Positions 58,301-64,000 of a DNA stretch of 64,000 bases are shown here, one piece after another (positions within the stretch are counted from its first letter, which is position 1; each line of letters opens with the position of its first letter). The notes under the pieces are model-generated. The model was not told the origin of the DNA. It saw nothing but the letters and a program-made list of their open reading frames with translations, and searched no databases. Origin of the DNA: Clonostachys chloroleuca (taxonomy: Eukaryota > Ascomycota > Sordariomycetes > Hypocreales > Bionectriaceae); contig JBANAY010000003.1 in the NCBI GenBank assembly GCA_037952775.1, forward strand, positions 33,542,001 through 33,606,000. Direction: 5' to 3'. Position numbers and translations under genes: made by a program.

Positions 58301-58449
58301 CCAGCGGGGTGTTCGAGAGGACCAGGGGAGAAGACGGCGGCGATGAGAACCACGTCAAGATGCTCGCCGCGGGTGTTCTGATCCGGCTAGGTGAGGCGAT
58401 TGAGAAGTATCAGGCCTTATTGATGGGAGATTTGATTGGATACACATAG
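55358..58449 (+). CDS. TEL2: Telomere length regulation protein TEL2 (TTT complex), 985 aa
   Basis: Exons 55358-56204, about 56283-56711 and 56768-58449. The conserved Telomere_reg-2 domain is seen in PPVYIRDLIAFFRDSESYDK, ELAGLLVGLQDKFDIEEFHG, RQQSMIALIVSQPK and RTEIIVALGLSSRELAG. An upstream block SRARFLGMVVGE is also typical. An acidic linker (SSGEEDEDEDL) with SGEEDE/SDPEDSDDD-like CK2 sites lies between, where CK2-phosphorylated Tel2 recruits the R2TP complex. Tel2 with Tti1 and Tti2 stabilises PIKK kinases such as TOR, ATM and ATR. A 45-nt stretch at 56799-56843 has splice-like ends but was kept as coding because its translation continues the family pattern. Confidence 0.88.
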
Positions 58450-58990
58450 ATGCGGGGACATGGAGGCTTTTGCTTAATTGTTGGATCACAGCATCGAGAA
58501 CAAGCTCCTTTTGCGAATGCTCGTTTGATACCTAGCCATGCATACTCGTGTGGTAACTTGATCTCTGCTCATTCGTCTTTACAAGTTGTCCAATGATTCC
58601 TGCGGTGCATTCTAAATTTATTGGCCATTCTATCATACTATTCTTCCGGATTTTACAACAAATGCTCATGATCTCCAAGGATATTGATTATCTCAAGGGA
58701 AGAGAAAGATCATGATGCTTATGAAATGCCATTACGTACGAACCAAACGGTCTCATTTCCAGCGTAGTGGTGCATGTACATGGTACGGGTTCTTGCCCGA
58801 CAATCGCTCTGGTATGCCAATCCCAAATAAAATAAAAACTCCTCGTCAACAGCAGTTATTAAATCAAACATTAGATGGGTATCCAGCCCTCCACACCTTT
58901 ATACTAGCAAGGCCTGTGTTGGAAATGTGTCTAGTAATTAAAATCCCGCCCACTTGGGGGGTTCATTGCGTATTTTCATTTTTATATCTC
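58450..58990. other. Intergenic between convergent genes
   Basis: AT-rich 3' UTR space of TEL2 and the kinase gene; no gene seen. Confidence 0.5.
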
Positions 58991-61534
58991 TCATGAAGGG
59001 GCCACGAGATCCCCAGGAGTCTCTGCTCTGGTCGAACTTGCACGCCGAACCTGCAGTCCCGAGAGATAGGTATCGGCGTGGCTGAGGTGGGCACCCAGAG
59101 ACATGGCCATTCTGCGAAGCTCTTCCTTTACTTCTTCATGAGAGGCTTGACCCTCCATGACTTGAGGCAAGGGCGCCAGTGGTAGCGGGGGTAGGAAAGA
59201 GATCCCATTCTCACGAGAAGGTGATGGATGACGAATTGCCGAGCCCGGCTCGTCATCATGATAGCCATTCTCATGCGGAGGGACAAATGGGAATTGTGCA
59301 GGATTCGCGGAAGTGGTAGGCATCGGGGTGGGGTCGTCGTCAGGGTATTCAGGGTCCATATCGGCAAAGTCACTCAAGGAGTAAGGGCGCGCAGGGTCAT
59401 TAGATAGACTAGGTGAATGGCTGTTGAACTGAGCAGAATGGTTGACGCCATTTGCCATCACATCATGCTGCATGTTTGAAAACTCAGATTCATCTGAAAC
59501 ATAGATGGATGGCTCGCGGTAAGTAGCTGGCATCGCATAAAAGGATGTGTGTTTTTCAAGCTCGAACGGGTTGGTGCTACCGAAATCAGAACTGCCCACG
59601 GAATTTGCGTCTGAGTGAGAGGTGGATGGACGTGTATAATCCGTAGCTGTGTCGGGCATGCTCAAGTCAAGGTCAATAAGGCTCCCTGTAGACGCTCGGT
59701 TATCAGCCGAAGGCGTCGGGGCGAGATCGTTATAGTGTGAAGAAGGAGGTAGCGGCTCCGTAGGCCGATGAAGAAGAGGGGGCGACCGGTAACTGGGCTG
59801 GGTGCTGGATCTGCCTCTTCGGGCATGGCAGGAAACCGGAATGCTTGTGGATCTGGAGGAGCAGGACCCGGTGTCAGGGAGGGGAACTTCCAGTCCTGTG
59901 TCCTACGGTTTCCCTTCATGTCGCCAGGATCACTCAGAGGTCCGTTATCAAAAGGCTCCGGGTCTCCCATGTCGAAGTCGACTGGGAATCTTGAATCCCC
60001 AGCCTTGAGAGTGTTCAAGTCAACAAAGTCCGAAAGCTCGCTGCCGTGCAACGAAGCATCCAGGTCAATGAGTGACTTCCTGCCTATATCCAAATCAATG
60101 AGTGACTCCCTCACATCAGATGAGGGGAGCGAGTCATCACGAAGTGGGAGATCGGAAGCATTCGGCGCAGCAGGGGGGCAGGAATGGGAAAGGGGCGACC
60201 ATAGTATGCCCTCGAATTGTCTTCATAATTAGACATAGTGTTTGGATCAAACAACTTCTCCAGGGGAGCCTTGACGGATGGTAGATAAGGGGGAGGTCTC
60301 CTGCGGCCTTTAGGTTTCTGGGGGCGAGCTGTTTCCTCATACTTCTCTTGGACAAAATCCACGTTGGATCCGTACACATCGTACACATCCTGTGCATCGC
60401 CATTGTTGAACACTTGCTGATCAAAGGCAGCCGTCGTGCTGAAATTCCATTCGTCATCAGCCATCACTGCTGCAGCGATGTCTGCCGGTGCCTGCGCACC
60501 TCCCAGGTTGAACAATGACCTTCGGTCACCTCCTTGTGCCTCCCAAAGTTTAAAGGCTCTCACGAGATGAGCCAATGATTCTGTTGGGTAGGCATCCTCG
60601 GTCTTGAACAAGTACCCGTGGCGCTGAATCTGAGTAATACTAGGTCTCTTGGCCGGGTCGTGTTGCAGGCAGTAGCCAATGAGGTCCTTTAGGCCAGAAG
60701 AATATTTATCACCATCCAAGCGCGGTGTATTTTGCTTGACATAGGTTCCCAATTTTGTGAAATCCATACCAGCAGCCACATTCGGTGGTAAACCCGAAGC
60801 AATCTCAAACACCATAGCGCCAAAAGCCCAAATGTCAACCTCAGTGCCGTAGGAGGCGGAAGGATCAAAAAGCTCTGGTGCCATCCAGTGCGGCGTGCCA
60901 ATGACAGTGGTTCTCTTGTCGAACTTGGTCTCGATGACACCGGCAACGCCGAAGTCGCAGAGCTGGACGTCTCCGACCTCGGTGACCAGGACGTTGGCGC
61001 ACTTAAGATCACGGTGAATAATTCCTTGAGCGTGCACCCAGGAGATGGCCTCTGCTGCTTCGCGCAGGATAGGAATGATCCATTTCTCCTGGAGGCCACC
61101 TGGAGATGTTGGCTTCATGAGAGTCGCCACACTCCCCCCGCACAGTACTCTGTGATCATCCACATGGACTGTCCAACGGGGAGAGCCTCGATAACATGGT
61201 TGATGTTTTTGGCACCTGTGTCGCTCAGCATCTGCAGGGCGTTGATCTCCTTGAGCAGGTCGCTGTAGGTATCGGCCATCCTGGGGTCCGCATTGTCGCT
61301 CTGGTCGATATCAATAATTTTGACAGCGACCAGCTGCTTGGTGGTCAGTGAGGTGGCTTTGTAGACACGACCAAAGCTCCCCTTGCCGATGAGCTCCGAA
61401 AGCTGGTATTTGGGGACCTCTTTTCCGGACTTGTTGCACTGCTCAATAACCCTCTTCTGCATTTTCAAGGCATCGTCGAGAGCCTTTTGTTTGGTGACGG
61501 AGACCTCCGGCCACTTCACCTGAAGAGACGCCAT
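58991..61534 (-). CDS. STE20/germinal-centre-type Ser/Thr protein kinase, with three apparent frameshifts
   Basis: Intronless. The catalytic domain begins YQLSELIGKGSFGRVYKA (Gly loop), has VAVKIIDID (ATP Lys), ALPVGQSMWMITEYCAGGS, the catalytic HRDLKCANVLV, the DFGVAGV metal site and the GTPHWMAPELFD P+1 loop. This pattern marks the STE20 superfamily, GCK branch. The C-terminal half is acidic, Ser/Pro-rich, with repeated SLIDLD motifs and a final helical segment. Such kinases act in septation/polarity signalling (SIN or MOR) or stress; the exact orthologue is not assigned. Breaks lie at the C-run 61134-61139 (CAGGS), the G-run 60173-60178 (PIPAPP) and the G-run 59778-59782 (GRPP). One base at each gives an 848-aa protein ending at 58991. 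The start lies in a good context and the N-terminus fits. Confidence 0.9.
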
Positions 61535-64000
61535 GGTAGGCCGCCGTTTTGACTGATGTTAATTTCTTGAACGAGTGCTTCCACCTCTCCCAGCTGCGTG
61601 AGCGCGCGCTACTGCGTCACGGCCGCCGCCTCTAGGTTGAAGACTGTGGCGGGCCGTGCTTCATGTGAAGGCTGTGAAGACCGGGAATGGCAATGATATT
61701 GCTAGACGCTTTCTTGTTTGGACGAATGGCTCAGTGAGTAAGGCTGGGTGAGTAATCTGTCCCACATGGCGAGTGGGTTTCGTATCACGATGATTTCCTC
61801 GTCCCAGCCCTTCCGAGTAACTATGCAAATGTGCAAGTGAGAGGAGAGACAAGCCCCTTCATGGAAGCCGCATAGATCCGTTTTGCAGCCTGCTGATGAT
61901 ATGAACTGACTCGATTCCACTTTCAACAAAACCGCCATCTGGAAACGACGTTGGGCACCAGGGGCTGTTGCGAAGTTTTACCGATGCATCAGAAGCTTAT
62001 TCGCCAATGGCTTATGTAAGCCTTCCTTATCTACGAGTACCTAGGTACCTACCTTAGATTATCTCACAAGTCCGCGTATTCCGTATTTCGTCTTCGCCCA
62101 CAGTTGGAATTAGAAGGAGGGATGACACAGGACGGAGAAAAACAGAGCAATTGAAGAGGGCGGAGGCTGAGCGGGATTCCATGCATGCACCAACAGCTGA
62201 ATTGAAAACAAAGACCTCGGAATACGGTGTTGCCATGGCGCTCTCACTATTCTTGTGGCTGGCCATTACCAAACAATACCAGCAACGCCGTAAGCTCATG
62301 CATGTGATGCTCAGCTCTCACCCCATCCATGCTTTGTTGTTGGTAATAGATTGGGCCCTAAGATGAATATTTCCCCCGCCCCATTACGATCCTACATGGC
62401 AATATATCCGTGCTACCAACAAACAAGCGAATGCGGAGAGGTCGGAGAAGGCCGAGAGTCCCCTGTCTGTTGGTCGAACGCAAAACTCCAGTTCCTCATA
62501 CAACCGGTGTACATGAATTGAACCGGACGACGATGACTGGCCAGAACACGCAACACACTAGGTAGTATTCTGACAGGGGAAACCACCCGGCAGTTCGCTT
62601 CCACGTATGTCCTACCTGGGTAATCAATAGGTCGGTAATTATTATTGTTCTTGAAACGTCCGTATTGAGGAACGTCGCTCTTGTCTGCATAAACCATGTG
62701 CCAGCCACGGTCATGCGGAGCCAAGACACGCCGGTCTGGAACTTACGCGAAGACAACTAGGGAGGGAGGTCTGGAGGTGATACCTGTCCTGTCCTAGAGC
62801 GGCGCGCTCATGCACGCAAGCAAGGTAATCTGCAGATACTATTGTAATACTGCCCTGGCCTGCCTTGCCCAATGCTAAATGTCGGGCGGGCGGCGAAGAC
62901 GAGAAGCGATGACCAAGAGGGGTGAGCAGGCTGCAGCCACAGTACAAAGGACATCCTCTCCCACGTCATTCGGGACATATCTGTGCACGGCTGTATTACG
63001 TCGGCCGCGAACTAAGGCAGTCAGATGGAACAATTGCAGAAGCTATGCAGGGAGAAGGAAGACGCCACAGAACGGACGTAGAACGAATTTAGCATCATCT
63101 ATCCGTAACGGGCTCCTGGCAATGCTTGCGATAACAGTAAGCTAACGGGTACTGGCGCAGTCTGTGCAATGGGGCCCGCCTGGCCGATCAGGGTCGAAGG
63201 AAAGGGGACGGGCAAGACTACCAAATCTTGTGGTTCTGCTTCAGGAGACATGCCTACATGCACAGCAAAGGCGTAATCTGCTGGGGTCTACGGACAACCT
63301 TGAAGCCTCGGGCTCGACAGACTCGTGCTCGCTTAGCGCAGCAGGGAACAAACCCCAGGTGCAGACCCAATCTCAATAGCCCAGATGGCAGGCCCCTGGC
63401 GGTCTACAGGGAGAGAGGCCGTAGTCGGGTGCGCTGAAGAGCATGTCTGAGGCACCTGCAGCCCCCATAAGCGACAGCCAATCGCATCGGGGGCCCCTCT
63501 TCCCCAAAAAAGTCCCCCTCAATGATCCCCGTCACAAGGCCACTCCCCCGGCTGCGAATCTCGTCGGGGTCCATTCCGTCCACTTGCACGCGGGCACACA
63601 CACTCCGGACCAGAGCCTGAGACTCTCACGCCAACAACGGACATCATCAACGGCCACACACACTCGCTCTCCTAATCTCACTGGATTTGCCTCCCTCCCC
63701 CACAATGCCCAGCTCGCCAAGTCAGACGAATAGGGAATTGGGCCATGTGGCCAACAATTTGGGTCGACCAGCGGGACCGACTCCTATTCAGCTGCTCCTC
63801 CCGGCTCGCGTTGATCCCCCAGCGGTTCGTGAATCGCTTCGGCCATGTCATTAGCTATTGTTGCTCTTCAACTCTATCCATGTTCGCCTCCCCAATAAGA
63901 CCTAGTCCGCTTTGCTGGTCCTTGTCTTGTTCCTTCGAGCCCAAGCCTCTTCTCCACCCGCCCACCCACCATCTCGGTCTAAGCAACAAAGCTGGTATGA
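61535..64000. other. Intergenic to window end, no gene supported
   Basis: 2.5 kb with only short unconvincing frames on both strands. A palindromic GGTACCTAGGTACC-like patch lies at about 62036-62050. From about 63780 to the end the + strand becomes CT-rich with CCCACCCACC, resembling the leader of a gene beginning beyond 64000. Confidence 0.5.

Noticed and set aside
59662..60114. Separate gene starting MRESLIDLD
   Set aside because: It is the middle of the STE20-type kinase between two one-base losses; SLIDLD motifs continue in the next frame segment.
1..64000. CRISPR array, prokaryotic operon or viral replication system
   Set aside because: No regularly spaced repeats were seen; intron structure, nuclear gene content and gene spacing are those of a fungal chromosome.

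Overview
The window is nuclear DNA of a filamentous ascomycete (Pezizomycotina). The signs are genes with a few short GT-AG introns (mostly 53-140 bp) carrying CTAAC/CTGAC-like branch sites, CT-rich leaders, a complex I subunit, and families such as a Zn2Cys6 regulator, fungal F-box proteins and a decayed DUF3632-like gene. The protein styles of ATP4, SRC1 and the STE20-type kinase look closest to Sordariomycetes, perhaps Hypocreales. That placement is inference; no marker gene was compared.

Layout. 1-27.3 kb: the 3' end of an unknown gene, an F-box-like protein, a UBP16-type deubiquitinase, a Zn2Cys6 factor with two unusually long introns, a cysteine-bearing orphan, a GNAT acetyltransferase, a BTB protein, complex I 49-kDa subunit, COQ6, inner-nuclear-membrane SRC1/HEH1, ATP synthase subunit 4 and the ribosome-biogenesis factor NOC4. 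27.3-32.3 kb: a gene-poor island with a broken DUF3632-like gene, a three-exon small secreted cysteine-rich protein gene, a degenerate second copy of the NOC4 3' end, and a Gypsy reverse-transcriptase relic. 32.3-61.5 kb: a dense housekeeping block with an MNR2/ALR-type Mg2+ channel, CstF-64/RNA15, ERV46, a Nif1-like Sel1-repeat protein, proteasome beta2 (PUP1), NUP159, RNA polymerase I/III subunit RPAC1, UBA3, TEL2 and a STE20/GCK kinase. 61.5-64 kb: noncoding, ending in a CT-rich stretch that resembles a leader for a gene beyond the edge.

The genes share no single pathway. Several divergent pairs share short promoters (ATP4/NOC4, COQ6/SRC1, CstF-64/ERV46, PUP1/NUP159, UBA3/TEL2).

The strongest window-wide signal concerns sequence quality. 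Five conserved genes (nuo-49, coq6, CstF-64, NUP159, STE20 kinase) carry ten reading-frame breaks, and the BTB gene probably an eleventh. Every break is cured by one added base, and all but one lie in or beside a G/C run of 4-6. This looks like homopolymer under-calling in the assembly, not gene decay. The breaks in the DUF3632-like gene are of a different kind and look like real decay. The best biological finds are a 6-nt microexon in UBA3 that restores its nucleotide-binding motif, a 57-nt phase-0 cassette exon in the Zn2Cys6 gene carrying two of the six zinc cysteines, the secreted cysteine-rich gene, and the NOC4-tail duplication that brackets the island.
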